DNA of 64,000 nucleotides from Hofstenia miamia (taxonomy: Eukaryota > Xenacoelomorpha > Acoela > Hofsteniidae): positions 74,234-138,233 of the forward strand of contig CABFPE010000128.1 in NCBI GenBank assembly GCA_900660155.1. The letters run 5' to 3'. Both the position numbers and the translations under genes were made by a program. Of the stretch, positions 25,215 through 37,362 are shown in pieces (position 1 is the first letter of the stretch; each line of letters starts with the position of its first letter). The notes under the pieces were generated by a model that saw only the letters and a program-made list of their open reading frames with translations, had not been told where the DNA came from and did no database searches.

Positions 25215-25600
25215 GGTTATTGTGAAGAAATGCGTCGAAAAATCGAACCTTGAAGTAAACCAGAAGCAACAGTAAGTTCATTAGGAAATAAGTGAATTAT
25301 ACTACCAAGATATTCGGATTTGAAGACAATGATAAGTTTCAAAAGTTTTAACAATAAGAGACAATGAGGAACTTTAGCAAAAACTTTTTGAAAATCGAGA
25401 TAAAAGCCAAAAAAACATTATTATGATCAATTGAGAATATGCATTATTAAGAAATCGCAGAAACGGAGAGTGCAGTAGATTTATGTGACATAGAAATCAT
25501 CAGAGGAAGTATGGAATAGATATCATTAAATATAACACTTTCAAAAGTAAGAAATATATAATAAAGAATAGAGATTGGACCTCCAAGTGAATACAGCTTA
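25215..25600 (-). mobile_element. LINE reverse transcriptase fragment
   Basis: On the - strand, about 25245-25410 reads FYLDFQKVFAKVPHCLLLL and then LTVASGLLQGSIF. These align with the LDFSKAFDxVPHxxLLxKL and VxSGVPQGSxLGP blocks of Jockey/CR1-type reverse transcriptases. The surrounding 200 bp give no clear frame. A short, old fragment. Confidence 0.6.
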
Positions 25601-25662
25601 AATATAATTATTAAATTTAAGATCATAAAAAAATAGACAGAAAAATATTTAGACTACTCGAT

Positions 25663-25666
<4 letters not shown>

Positions 25667-25696
<30 letters not shown>
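25667..25696. repeat. (TA)n microsatellite
   Basis: Uninterrupted TA units. Similar tracts occur at about 22547-22569, 28437-28457, 35591-35630, 36203-36245, 44511-44546, 47837-47849 and 58880-58916; several of them coincide with gap edges or palindrome breakpoints. Confidence 0.9.
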
Positions 25697-25699
<3 letters not shown>

Positions 25700-26463
25700 T
25701 AGGGTTTTCAAAAAATTGAATTGGCAAACTGTCGCATGGCTTCAAATGTGAATTTTGACTGTGTATTATATTTTTCTGTACGTTTAAATGATTTTTAATT
25801 CTTTTACGTTAAATATCCCTTTCTGTTAAAGGATTCTATTTTTTTCTCATATATTGCAAAATAGAGGCTCTGTATGACTGCTAATTTTCATAGTTTACAA
25901 TATATTGCTTTGCATAATCCATTAGCACATATTAGTAACTGATAAATAGCAACGAGCACGCTTTGATTCAGTCTACATCAAACCACAAAGGATAATAGAT
26001 ACTACGAGTCAATGCAGACGTGCTAAATAGAAATTAATACTAGTGAAATGCAGTATTAGGGCAAACGAAACTACGGGTTTCTTAAGGATGGACAAAAGGA
26101 AAGAAAATCAAATTTTATTGCTAAAACATTGTTAGTATTTTTGGCAATCAGAGCTTTGAAAAATATTATTGTGACTATCAAAGCTTTAGGAGAACACATA
26201 TGATTCGAGTGACTAGGGGGAAATATTGGTTATCACACAGTTTACGATTTTATGCCATCGTAGGAAGTGTCATTATTATAAATGATGTGGTTGATTGCTC
26301 CTTAAAACAGGCTGTCCAGTTTCCAAAATAATTTAAAAGCATGGGAATGCTATATGCTGTAAATTCTTTGCTAGCAATTTCTTTTGAAAGAAAAATCGTG
26401 TTACTGTTCACGGAAGGATTGACTCCACGGTAGAGGTGTGCGGGACAAGTTACTGGTTCCGGT

Positions 26464-26605
26464 TGATAAAGTTAAGCCCAAATAGAGCACAATAAAATAT
26501 ATGTGTGTATTCTGGTATTAACATTCACACTAATAATATATCAATGCGATTATTTACAGGTTGTTTGTAACATCATAAAAATTTACAATTTATTAATTGC
26601 TGACA
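26464..26605 (-). repeat. 3' LTR of the Copia fossil
   Basis: 142 bp, similar to 30151-30312 apart from scattered substitutions and an indel of about 20 bp. It is preceded on its outer side by CCGGT. Confidence 0.85.
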
Positions 26606-28234
26606 TTTGTCTTCCTTTAATTAAGAGTTTGGTAATTCAGTATCGGAAGATTTCATTGCGGAAATAAGCTTTTCTGAATGAGTGCTTTGTTTTGTGAGTG
26701 GTATTTTGATGGTATCCAAGGAACCTCTTCAACTATCTTCTGAGTTTGTACCATGAGTTCTTTAATAGCTGCTACATCATTTCTCAAACGCTTTTCCGTA
26801 ACAAGTTTTTAAGAATAAATAGCTTCATGTAATTATTTGCTATCTGTCAAAGCAATTATTGTAATATCAGATTTAGGAATAAAATGAAGAACTTGTCGAA
26901 TAAATATCGCTTCATCTAAAGCACCATACAAAGCAAAAGTTCCTGCTGCTAAAGTACTATGTACAATGCGAGAAATTTTGTGCGAAGACCAAGTCAGCAG
27001 ATTGCACGGATGTAATGTCATTGTTGTCAAATAAATCAATTATTCACCTTGGGATCCGCCATTAGGTCAATTTTGAAAAGCCGCGTTAGCAAAAACTATT
27101 AATTTTATATGTTCAATGTTTCCTAAACTCTTATATGATACTAGTGAATCTTTATGAAACTTCAAACCACGAAGTAATTTATTCAAAATTCGTGTACATG
27201 TCGATTGTTTTAAACCAGATAATAGAAGCCCAGTCCAAACATAACATCAGTACGTGACTGTGTAGCTTCCCAATTACAAGTGATTAATACGCTTAAAATA
27301 AGTCTTAGACCTACTTTTGAGCATACTGGTGACTCAACTTGCTCGACACTATTTTGCTCAGAGCCCTTTATTACTATTCGAGCTTTTGGTGTGCTATCTT
27401 TTTTTATTTTTAGTACTCATCTTGATGAAATGTACGATTGACCTGTATCTGGAACTTCATCAAAAACTTTATTTCTAACCCAATTTTGTAATTCACTTTC
27501 TTTCGCTTCTCTAAAAATTTCAGAACTTATCAAAACTTCACGCTTATCTTTTATTATTCCACTATCAGATAATTCTTCCTCACTTCCACTACAATTGCTT
27601 AGTATATTTGGTTCATCATTAACTTCATTCCAAACCTCAACCTCATCTTTCCATTCCAAAACGCCTTTTCCCCACAAAGTTCTTCAGGAGACAAATACTG
27701 TACGTTGTATTGAAACTTATTCTTTCCTGAACTTTTACCAGCTTTACTTAATACTTAGCAATGTAGTTGCCATCTTCGACCGACATGCTTTAATTTAATT
27801 GTTTTACCTAACCGAGGTACATTGATTACCTTCTTTTCTCTTTTTTCTTTCAGTACCACTAACTGTTTCATGGCGCTTTCCTCATCATGATCATGAAGAG
27901 TTGTTATTGGATTCAATCATTTTTACATCTTCTTTGAATATATCTGACAAACTGTTGACGTAATATTCAAGCCAATCGTTTCCACAAACACTACTCGTAC
28001 ATGCACTGTCAAGAATAGGGCAATTCAAAGACTGCTCAAACACTTGTAAAGATCACCACAGTCTACATAATTTTTATTAAATAAAATACTGGACATTCAA
28101 TAATTGTTCAAGAATGGAAAACTTCTTGAACATTTATATTTAGGTTTTAATTTTTCATTAATTAATATTAAAAATTATCAGAGAAAAGCTGTTAAATTTT
28201 TTCTAATACTTGTAACTAAATGAATAGAATGCAG

Positions 28235-28330
28235 ATGTATAACAATAGCGCCGGAAGTTGGGTGGTAATTGCAACCCCAATATTTCTGTTGGGGTGTCTG
28301 TGCTACCCCAATATTGGAATGTACTATACA
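28235..28330. repeat. Possible terminus of another transposon inside the Copia fossil
   Basis: GGCGC-like start (GCGCCGGAAGTTGGGTGG) followed by two inverted C/G-rich units around CCCCAATATT. The style suits a hAT-type end, but no partner end or target duplication was located. Confidence 0.25.
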
Positions 28331-30150
28331 GACTAATCACCAGATACAATAATAAAACAAACGTTATCAACATAATTTCTCCACCCAAAAATACTTTTCT
28401 CATTGTACTGATTCTGATAAGCAAAGAAGTAGGCCTATATATATATATATATATATTGTCAATGAATAATTGAATTTTTATCTTTATATTTATGTAAGTC
28501 AATATCACAAATATAATAAAAATAGTTTAATGTTTCAGAGTAATAGACATTTTATGCAACTAACCCATTTTCTTGAAAAAATAATTATGTAGAAATAAAA
28601 ATAAAACAAGAGATTCAATTAAGCATATTTTTTATATAACAATTATTGAAAATAATTGTATGGAATATTTGAGCTTAGTAAAAAATGACAGAATTTAGAA
28701 ATGTAAAGCACAGAAATTCTAAAAAATTACTTTGATAACTATTTTTTTTAGAAACACTTATCACAATTAATTAACACGAAATATCACAAAAACTTAAAAA
28801 AAAGTTTTAGGACTACACTACTTCAAGCATTTCTGCTGGACGACATTCCTATCAACAAAATGCCACTTTAATATAATCGATTTATTTGACCAATCAGATG
28901 CAAAACCTAGTGATAGAAATGAACGAAGTATTATTTCAATTTCTAAGAAGAGATTCATTGTGAATATAACTGCAATTTATAACTCACTTGAAGTAATATA
29001 TTCTACTGTCACCTCGATTTCTTCAAGAATTATTGTATGATTAGATCGTTCAAACAAGCGTAGTTTTGAATGTGACCAATTAAGCACAACGAGATGCAAT
29101 TGTTTGTAGAATACAAAGTTGTATAGCAACAGCTTCATCGTGGCTATTACAGACAGCTTCAATGTTCTGATTTACTTTTCACTTAATATTAACACGCCAT
29201 TAAGCGCAAACTTTTCCTCCGTTTCATAAACCCAAGTAGTTACTCATCTATATTTTCACCCACAGCTACAAATTTCATATTGGGCTAAGTGAATTTTTTG
29301 TATTTCTGCAGTTTATATCATCAAATTGCAAATAAATTTTCAAAAGTGAAAAACTTTTCTTTCTTTGTTTTTCCAAATATTGGTTAGTAATGCTCCAATG
29401 AAATTCAATCCAAAATCCTTGTGGTATGGTAACAAAATAACCCTTTTAAATAACAGACCTTACATGCAGCAGCCTGCTGATTGTGGTTGAGATCTTTTCG
29501 ATTAGCGTATAGGTTGATGAACATGACAGGTATTTCTTCTAAAGAAAAGGAAAATGCTTCACTTTCTGATTTAGGTCAATTTCCACGTTCAATGCTATTT
29601 TTGACGTATTCATGTACTCATGAAATGCCGTGGCTCTTTGTGAATGCGACAGTAACATAGACAAAATGAGGACTAGTGGAAAATAAAAACGCTAGCCACG
29701 TGAGAGCTTCAATATCCTCATCATTATTAGATCCTTCCCGGTTTTTAAGCCTTCAAGTGGAAAGTCGAAAGAAATGTAGAATAATATTATTTCTTCTGAC
29801 ACAAGCTCTGAGAGAACATACAATTAACGCGTTTTGTTTGTAAGACATAATAAACATAATTGTATCGCTGAATGAACAATGTCTTTCATTTCTTAGATTA
29901 AATTGTTGGATTCACTTTTTCTTATTAAAATATTAAAATATACGCATGTACGTTTATAATATGTATTTTTTAAGTTGTACAAAGATCCCCAAGGCTGTTT
30001 CAAAAGCGATAGAAACATCAAATGTGATAGCTAGCCTATAAGAAAATTTAAAAACGTAGTAAGTTTTGGCCCCTCAATGTTGAGTTGCTTCCGGCGTCTC
30101 TGTCAGAAAGCAGTGGGGGATTGCGGTAACTCAAAGACATCTGCTACCAT

Positions 30151-30312
30151 TGGAAAAGTTAACCTCAAATAGAACACAATTAAATATACGTGTGTATTCT
30201 GGTATTAACATTCACCCTAATAATATCAATGCGATTATTTACTATTACTTTTACATCTAACAGGTTGTTATTTATAACATCATAATAATTTACAATTAAT
30301 TAATAATTGACA
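30151..30312 (-). repeat. 5' LTR of the Copia fossil
   Basis: 162 bp, TG...CA in element orientation, followed outward by CCGGT and bordered on the inside by the tRNA-iMet-type primer-binding site at about 30140-30149. Confidence 0.85.
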
Positions 30313-31400
30313 CCGGTCCCATATCTGTTCCTGTAGGGACTGGAAGCAGATACAGGGATAAAATTATACTTCAGGATCAGATACGGGACGGGATTGGGAC
30401 CAAATCCTTTGGACTTAACACCTAAATGTGCTTAACATCAAGAATTATCAACCTAGTATTTCATACATTAAGCATTTCATTTGATTAAAAATGATACGCT
30501 TAGTATAAATCTCACCAGTTTCTTTGATGTATTGATTACCCAAATGAAGCAAAATGCAGGGATCCTGTGAAGGCATTTAATGCCCAAGTCCGAAGTACAT
30601 TTAAGAAACGGTTAGAAAATCCGCATGTTCAGTTATGTGTTCCGAAGCAACTGTAAATAATTAACCTTTCTTACATGTTCTCATTAGCTCTACTGCATGT
30701 CAGCCTTGGTTAGTGTTGTACAAAGCTCTTGAGAAGATGAATTCTGCTGTCGTTTTCCAAAATCTGGATAATATTGCAAGAAACCTTAAGATTTCATAAA
30801 GCAAAGTTTTACATTTTGCATCCGATGGCTCTAGACATGATTAAGAAACTATCAATTCCAAAGATCCTATATCATCCAAACTAACACACCACGGCGTTCA
30901 CTTAATTCACAATTGTGTTAAACGAGTTATATCTATCCGTTGACAACATCATTGCAAGATTCAAGTCTGCAACACTTAAGAATAAAATACGATGCAATGA
31001 GTTTATTGAAAGTGAGTTGTCAATAACACATAATTCCAATATTACCTGCTGGGGGCCTTGGTTGGAAGCTACAATATGTCACTCCCAGCACCTAAATGTT
31101 GTGAAGGACATTGCAAAAAAGTGGGATGGATTGCTTGTGAAGTTCCTCATTTAAGCAACTAGCTCTCTTTTTTAGTGAATCAATTAGTTGATATCCTACA
31201 ATTCACAAAGAACCAAAATGACTCACACTAATCTAATTCTGAAGTTGCAATTGTACTCATTTGCCAATTGCACAAGTATATGGCTTCTTCATCTGCAGTA
31301 GAACGGTCATTTAGTAAATTCAAGAAGCTATCACAAAAGACGAAAACTTTCAGCTGAAGATATGCAAGCATATTGTAATGCTGGTATTTTATAGTAAGAC

Positions 31401-32476
31401 ACTTAAAACAAATACATTTTCCAATATATTGCTTATATTTATAAGCTGCAGGTAAACGGGAGAAGCCAGAATAATTAGCAGAATTTAAGGTCATTTTCAA
31501 GAAATAATAGCATTTTTAGATTAGCTTATGTAGCATACATGAGCAAAATCAATTTAATAAATTAGAAATAATTGTATTTTATTTTCAATATTCCATTTAA
31601 GTAAAAAATTGAATATAAAAAATGTCATGTTTTTCAGATGTAAATAAGATGTAATAAAAATGAAGATTTTTACAATTATAGTTGCGGCAAAGTTTAAAAC
31701 CCATACCCACTGAATTGACAGCCCATCCTAAAAATCTCCAAACTGTTTTCTTGACAAGTTATTCAAATACACTTTGTAAGTTTTTCAACTTGATTTAACA
31801 GCTACATTATCCCAAAAATAAACTTAAGACCTGTTTTAGACACCCCAAATAAAGTTATTTGTATTTCACAAATAATAGTTGTTTTATCTTATAAGATAAT
31901 ACATCGGTGGTTAAAAGCATTGAATGCCTGCATCAACAATGTTTATTCACTTTTCAATAATTTCATAACATTTTGAATGTACACATGTGTCCAATGGTTT
32001 TAGCTTTGAAATTGTATCAAAGCTCAAGAGAATTAAGATTGCTTAAACAGCTGGTAGAATGTCAATGTAGCATCAAAATTGAATGTAAACAATTCCAATG
32101 TTACAGATATTTTTTAAACCAGGAAGTGCATAATTGTCACCTAATTCAAATACCTTAAAGTATTAGATGGGTTTTCAAAACACTGATCTATTTCATAGAG
32201 ACTTAAAAATACTTTAAAGTTAAGTATTGCACTCCAAACCTTTAATTTTTTTAAAGTTGTTTAAGGATATGTCAAGATACTAAATGATGTCTATAAAAAT
32301 CTATAGCTCTCTTTAAAATGATTATATGCTTGTAATGTCCTCAGATTGCAATGTATAAACTCCCTGAAACTGCTTCTTGGATTTAGAACTGCTATCTTAA
32401 ACTGCTTTGATGAAATTATATACAATTATCTATAATTATATTATCGAGCAAAAATATTTTGCAAGCTACACAATTC
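31401..32476. other. Gene-free stretch with a 538-bp CpG-free segment
   Basis: No coding frame is recognisable. Between the CG at 31905 and that at 32445 I found no CpG, in a texture resembling the 17.5-24.2 kb block. The remainder is ordinary AT-rich DNA. Confidence 0.4.
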
Positions 32477-33801
32477 CCCAACAAATAGTATATAAAAGCA
32501 CAGATATATGCAGGTTTACAAGAAATAAATATGGGGGCAAAACCCAAATTATTATAACAGAGACGTTGTTATCATTACTTTTTCAATTTACTTATAGGTC
32601 ATATTTTGCCCCGGGCCCCGCGTAGGTTATGACCGGCTCTGGTAAAATATTAATTGTAAGTACTAGTAATAGCTGTGGTGCATTAGCTTATTGTTTTATT
32701 ACATTTTCTATTACAAAAAGATCAGAAATATGCACAAGTCAGTTCTAATTTTTAAAAAGTTTGTGAATTTTTACATAATCAGAGATATTTGACCATGATA
32801 GTATTAAATCAAAACAGCAATTTTTTGCCACCTAAAGTTTTTGCACTACAGGTCGCACACTTTGTGATATTCAATGCCCTACCAATATTTAACACCAATA
32901 CTTGCCAAATAGAATTCCTTTTGCTTGTTATGTAATCCGTAAAAATTTATGATATTCATATTTAAAGTTATTTCCTTTATGGTCTATATTAATTAAACAT
33001 TTATAAATGTATTGAAAATGGATTTTAAAATTATTCTAGTGACATAAGTTACAGAATTAAACAATGAATTAATTTAATTTTAATACATATTAAATCTAGA
33101 AATAAAACTATTTATCTTCACGCATGCGCATGTTCCTANCCCAACAAATAGTATATAAAAGCACAGATATATGCAGGTTTACAAGAAATAAATATGGGGG
33201 CAAAACCCAAATTATTATAACAGAGACGTTGTTATCATTACTTTTTCAATTTACTTATAGGTCATATTTTGCCCCGGGCCCCGCGTAGGTTATGACCGGC
33301 TCTGGTAAAATATTAATTGTAAGTACTAGTAATAGCTGTGGTGCATTAGCTTATTGTTTTATTACATTTTCTATTACAAAAAGATCAGAAATATGCACAA
33401 GTCAGTTCTAATTTTTAAAAAGTTTGTGAATTTTTACATAATCAGAGATATTTGACCATGATAGTATTAAATCAAAACAGCAATTTTTTGCCACCTAAAG
33501 TTTTTGCACTACAGGTCGCACACTTTGTGATATTCAATGCCCTACCAATATTTAACACCAATACTTGCCAAATAGAATTCCTTTTGCTTGTTATGTAATC
33601 CGTAAAAATTTATGATATTCATATTTAAAGTTATTTCCTTTATGGTCTATATTAATTAAACATTTATAAATGTATTGAAAATGGATTTTAAAATTATTCT
33701 AGTGACATAAGTTACAGAATTAAACAATGAATTAATTTAATTTTAATACATATTAAATCTAGAAATAAAACTATTTATCTTCACGCATGCGCATGTTCCT
33801 A
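32477..33801. repeat. 662-bp tandem duplication around a single N (unmerged contig ends)
   Basis: 32477-33138 and 33140-33801 have the same length and, where I compared them, the same sequence, separated by one N at 33139. This is best explained by two overlapping contigs placed end to end. Both copies contain a GC-rich transposon-like terminus (CCCCGGGCCCCGCG, then CCGGCTCTG), which on the - strand starts CAGAGCCGG as in hAT elements. Confidence 0.9.
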
Positions 33802-34590
33802 TTTTTAAAAGATGAGCTTTTCACAAACAAAGGAACTATTTATAAAGCTCTATAAATGCAAACATGTTCCTTGGTTGCATACAAAATTACTTTTGCTGGT
33901 TTGTAAGCTGCAACTGCAGTTTGTAAGTGATTAATTTATATATGCTGGTAGACAAACTATTTTTATGAATAGCCGCATTTTTAATGTAATTTTCACGCAA
34001 AATCAAAAAAGCAATGTAATTTGTACTTTTGCGTTGTCTCCCCACCACATAAAACCTTTTATAGTTTGTTGTTGATTCATTTTGCAATGCGCTAAATATT
34101 TTTGTAACAGCTTTGCTCGTATTACATAAGAGAATGCTATTAGTTCCTAAACCTCATTTTCTGTTAGCATAAATTGTTAATTTTAATTTCGGCTGCATTG
34201 TAAATTTTCAAATCAGAGATAAATTGAACCGTTAGATGGCTACAACATTTACAAAAACGATGTTCTCAATTTATATACATATGTATAATTTCGAAAATAT
34301 GCTTTAAAATCTACGTAAACACTACATTAAGAGAGCAGATATTCAATATATCAATCGACGCAGAAATGTTGCGTCAAGTGATCATCAGTCATGGAAAGAA
34401 CAATTTTTTTGCTTACATTATCTATTTTTATATAAGAGCATAAAAGCATTATGCAAATTGGAGCGATTGTCTCCACTTATAGCTGTTGCAAATGATATCA
34501 TGAATAGTCAATGTGAATTTCTTATAAGAAGTGTATCCAGCATTTTTCTACTTCTTCCCTGAGTTTGTTCTAGGATTTTTTGAGTATACC
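33802..34590. other. AT-rich gene-free stretch before the large gap
   Basis: No convincing gene or repeat boundary. Longest frame 66 residues, not recognised. Confidence 0.4.
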
Positions 34591-35590
34591 NNNNNNNNNN
34601 NNNNNNNNNNNNNNNNNNNNNNNNNNNNNNNNNNNNNNNNNNNNNNNNNNNNNNNNNNNNNNNNNNNNNNNNNNNNNNNNNNNNNNNNNNNNNNNNNNNN
34701 NNNNNNNNNNNNNNNNNNNNNNNNNNNNNNNNNNNNNNNNNNNNNNNNNNNNNNNNNNNNNNNNNNNNNNNNNNNNNNNNNNNNNNNNNNNNNNNNNNNN
34801 NNNNNNNNNNNNNNNNNNNNNNNNNNNNNNNNNNNNNNNNNNNNNNNNNNNNNNNNNNNNNNNNNNNNNNNNNNNNNNNNNNNNNNNNNNNNNNNNNNNN
34901 NNNNNNNNNNNNNNNNNNNNNNNNNNNNNNNNNNNNNNNNNNNNNNNNNNNNNNNNNNNNNNNNNNNNNNNNNNNNNNNNNNNNNNNNNNNNNNNNNNNN
35001 NNNNNNNNNNNNNNNNNNNNNNNNNNNNNNNNNNNNNNNNNNNNNNNNNNNNNNNNNNNNNNNNNNNNNNNNNNNNNNNNNNNNNNNNNNNNNNNNNNNN
35101 NNNNNNNNNNNNNNNNNNNNNNNNNNNNNNNNNNNNNNNNNNNNNNNNNNNNNNNNNNNNNNNNNNNNNNNNNNNNNNNNNNNNNNNNNNNNNNNNNNNN
35201 NNNNNNNNNNNNNNNNNNNNNNNNNNNNNNNNNNNNNNNNNNNNNNNNNNNNNNNNNNNNNNNNNNNNNNNNNNNNNNNNNNNNNNNNNNNNNNNNNNNN
35301 NNNNNNNNNNNNNNNNNNNNNNNNNNNNNNNNNNNNNNNNNNNNNNNNNNNNNNNNNNNNNNNNNNNNNNNNNNNNNNNNNNNNNNNNNNNNNNNNNNNN
35401 NNNNNNNNNNNNNNNNNNNNNNNNNNNNNNNNNNNNNNNNNNNNNNNNNNNNNNNNNNNNNNNNNNNNNNNNNNNNNNNNNNNNNNNNNNNNNNNNNNNN
35501 NNNNNNNNNNNNNNNNNNNNNNNNNNNNNNNNNNNNNNNNNNNNNNNNNNNNNNNNNNNNNNNNNNNNNNNNNNNNNNNNNNNNNNNNNN
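34591..35590. other. Assembly gap of exactly 1000 N, bordered by a TA microsatellite
   Basis: 1000 Ns, a round number that suggests an unknown true size. The right edge is a TA tract (35591-35630), a likely reason for the break. Downstream exons of the G-alpha gene at 36.4-37.4 kb could lie in or beyond it. Confidence 0.95.
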
Positions 35591-35630
<40 letters not shown>

Positions 35631-35635
<5 letters not shown>

Positions 35636-36200
35636 GTGGCGTAGAGGGGAAAATTTTGGACCAGAGGCCACCTGATATAATATTTTCAAAAAAGATTTTT
35701 AAATACAACATTAATTTTATGTTAATTCAACATTATTTTATGTAAACCTGTGTATATTTTGCAATGTGAAATCAAGATATCCCTAAACGAAAATCAAAAT
35801 ATATTTTAAATTTGTTCACTCAAATCATGTTATTGAGGTCCAATCATATTCAACTTAAGACTTTATATAAATAGAACATGGATTTTATCGTATTATTTTT
35901 TAACAGCACTGAATATGCTTAGAATATAGATAACATATATGAATAGAGGAAAATCTTGATGGTAGCAGTAAAACGTCAATTTCGGTATATTTCATACAAA
36001 ATGTAAACTGCATAACAGTCTATCAACAGACTATCAAATTGGTAGAACATTCATTTGGACGTCACTGATATAAAAATATAAGGAAACAAATAAATATAAT
36101 CCACATGGAAGTTTTGTAAAATTTAACATTATATATAAAACTCTTTATATTTTAAATGCTTAAAATCCAAACAATATAAGCATATTCGACATTCAAATGG

Positions 36201-36248
<48 letters not shown>

Positions 36249-36365
36249 TATATAGTATCAATATTTTTTATGCACACCATGTTTATAATATATATAAGAG
36301 TTGACTGTATAAACTATGCATAACAAGGATTAGCGCTTATGAAACATGCTTAAAATATAATTTAC
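35631..36365. other. AT-rich stretch with a TA microsatellite, downstream of a G-alpha exon
   Basis: Contains a TA tract at about 36203-36245. No match to the last G-alpha exon (as seen at 45.3 kb) is visible here, although it would be expected on this strand downstream of the donor at 36365. Confidence 0.4.
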
Positions 36366-37362
36366 CAATGGTTTGGCGTCTGCATCTAAGAATATCATCA
36401 TCATTGGGTACGTAATCATTTTGCATTTTGTCCGAAACGAGTGACATTGTTTAGAAAATATTCATCGGAATCAACAGTATACAGTTTGTGAGATGAGAAG
36501 ATGGATTTCACATTTGGATATTTCCACAGTGTAGAAATAGCGTAGGCGACCGTTTCAGTGAAAATTCTGTCGTTGTACACTATGTTAGGATTGACTCTTT
36601 TTATTTCTATAACACACTCCATTAGTTCGTCATCGAATACAAAACCTTGATTCTCCAATACTCGTATTAAGGCGGTTGCAACAAAATGAGTGTTCCTTTG
36701 GATAGTAGCAATTTCAAAAAGTTTTTCTTGTAGTCTACGGCAACATTTCAAACACTCTGTTCTGTAATATATTTACACTAGGGTGTTGGTTTAGATTTTC
36801 TAAGTAGATTGAACTCGAAATAAAATGATTAGCAGAAAAATAATTATAATTTCTACGAAAGACATATTTTATTCAACTTAATAGACTTAATGATAATTTT
36901 TTGAGTTCTAATCCCTCTAGATATTTTATTAAACGATGCCCTCAAACATTATTGAGAAATTTGGATAAACACTAATTCAAATAGCATGCAATGCAGTGTA
37001 AACAAAGACAATAAAAACAATTGTGAGTTTTGGAAAAGAAAAAGATCAAACTTGAAGTTTTGCAGAAGGACCAAAATAACTTGATAGATAAGATTTAATC
37101 AGTAATGATAAAGAATTTGTTTTAATAATTTACTTAGAATATATTTAATAATCTAATATATCCATATAATGAATTGTTGCCTAAATCCATCGGTGTACTG
37201 AAGTTTCATTTGCTTCATGATGGTGCTCTTGCCACAAGACCCAGTTCCTAGCAGGAGAACTCTGAGGTTCTTTTGTTCTTCGCGGAAGTCTCTTTTCAAC
37301 TCACTGTTGGTTATCCCATTATGACTACTGCTTCCGCAATTCACACAATCAAACATTTGCAT
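36366..37362 (-). CDS. Divergent G-protein alpha subunit, exons 1-2 (gene A, partial)
   Basis: Heterotrimeric G-alpha acts as a GTP-driven switch under the plasma membrane. Exon 1 (37362-37181) begins MQMFDCVNCGSS; the second Met may be the start, and the early Cys residues suit palmitoylation. It carries the P loop GTGSCGKSTIMKQMK (usual GAGESGKST). Exon 2 (36761-36366) encodes the helical domain (ECLKCCRRLQEKLFEIAT, TETVAYAISTLWKYPNV, VDSDEYFLNN) and then YVPNDDDILRCRRQTIG, which keeps the switch I arginine and threonine. Exon 1 appears to end GGATTTAG followed by GC, a GC-AG intron; phases match. One extra base near 36420 shifts the frame between VTRFGQN and DYVPND, so this is either a pseudogene or a sequencing error. 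The exon with switch II and the C-terminus is not found nearby; the 1-kb gap lies downstream. Confidence 0.8.

Larger units (their letters stand above)
26464..30312 (-). mobile_element. Copia-type LTR retrotransposon fossil, with both LTRs
   Basis: An old, broken element on the - strand, 3849 bp. The LTRs are 30151-30312 (5') and 26464-26605 (3'), each TG...CA in element orientation. They are flanked by the 5-bp duplication CCGGT at 26459-26463 and 30313-30317. Next to the 5' LTR is TGGTAGCAGA, which fits the 3' end of animal initiator tRNA-Met, a usual Copia primer. Pol remnants in order are an aspartic-protease-like region near 28.0 kb, the start of reverse transcriptase near 27.45-27.67 kb and RNase H near 26.83-27.04 kb. 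The integrase region seems largely lost. The LTRs differ at roughly one site in ten by eye, so the insertion is old. The 5' interior (28.1-30.1 kb) is not recognisable and may hold another insertion. Confidence 0.85.
26431..31400 (+). mobile_element. hAT transposon remnant, split by a Copia insertion
   Basis: The left end begins TAGAGGTGTGCGGGACAAG, like known hAT termini. It is interrupted at 26464 by an LTR element and resumes at 30313 with CCCATATCTGTTCCTGTAGG. Transposase remnants follow: 30915-31154 includes NVVKDIAKKWDG, and about 31275-31350 reads MASSSAVERSFSKFKKL, the hAT dimerisation motif, with LSAEDMQAYC in another frame. The 3' terminal repeat was not found. Frameshifts show it is inactive. 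Confidence 0.7.

Noticed and set aside
34508-35745. Several 350-400 residue open frames on both strands
   Set aside because: They consist almost wholly of unknown residues from the 1000-N gap flanked by TA repeats; not coding.
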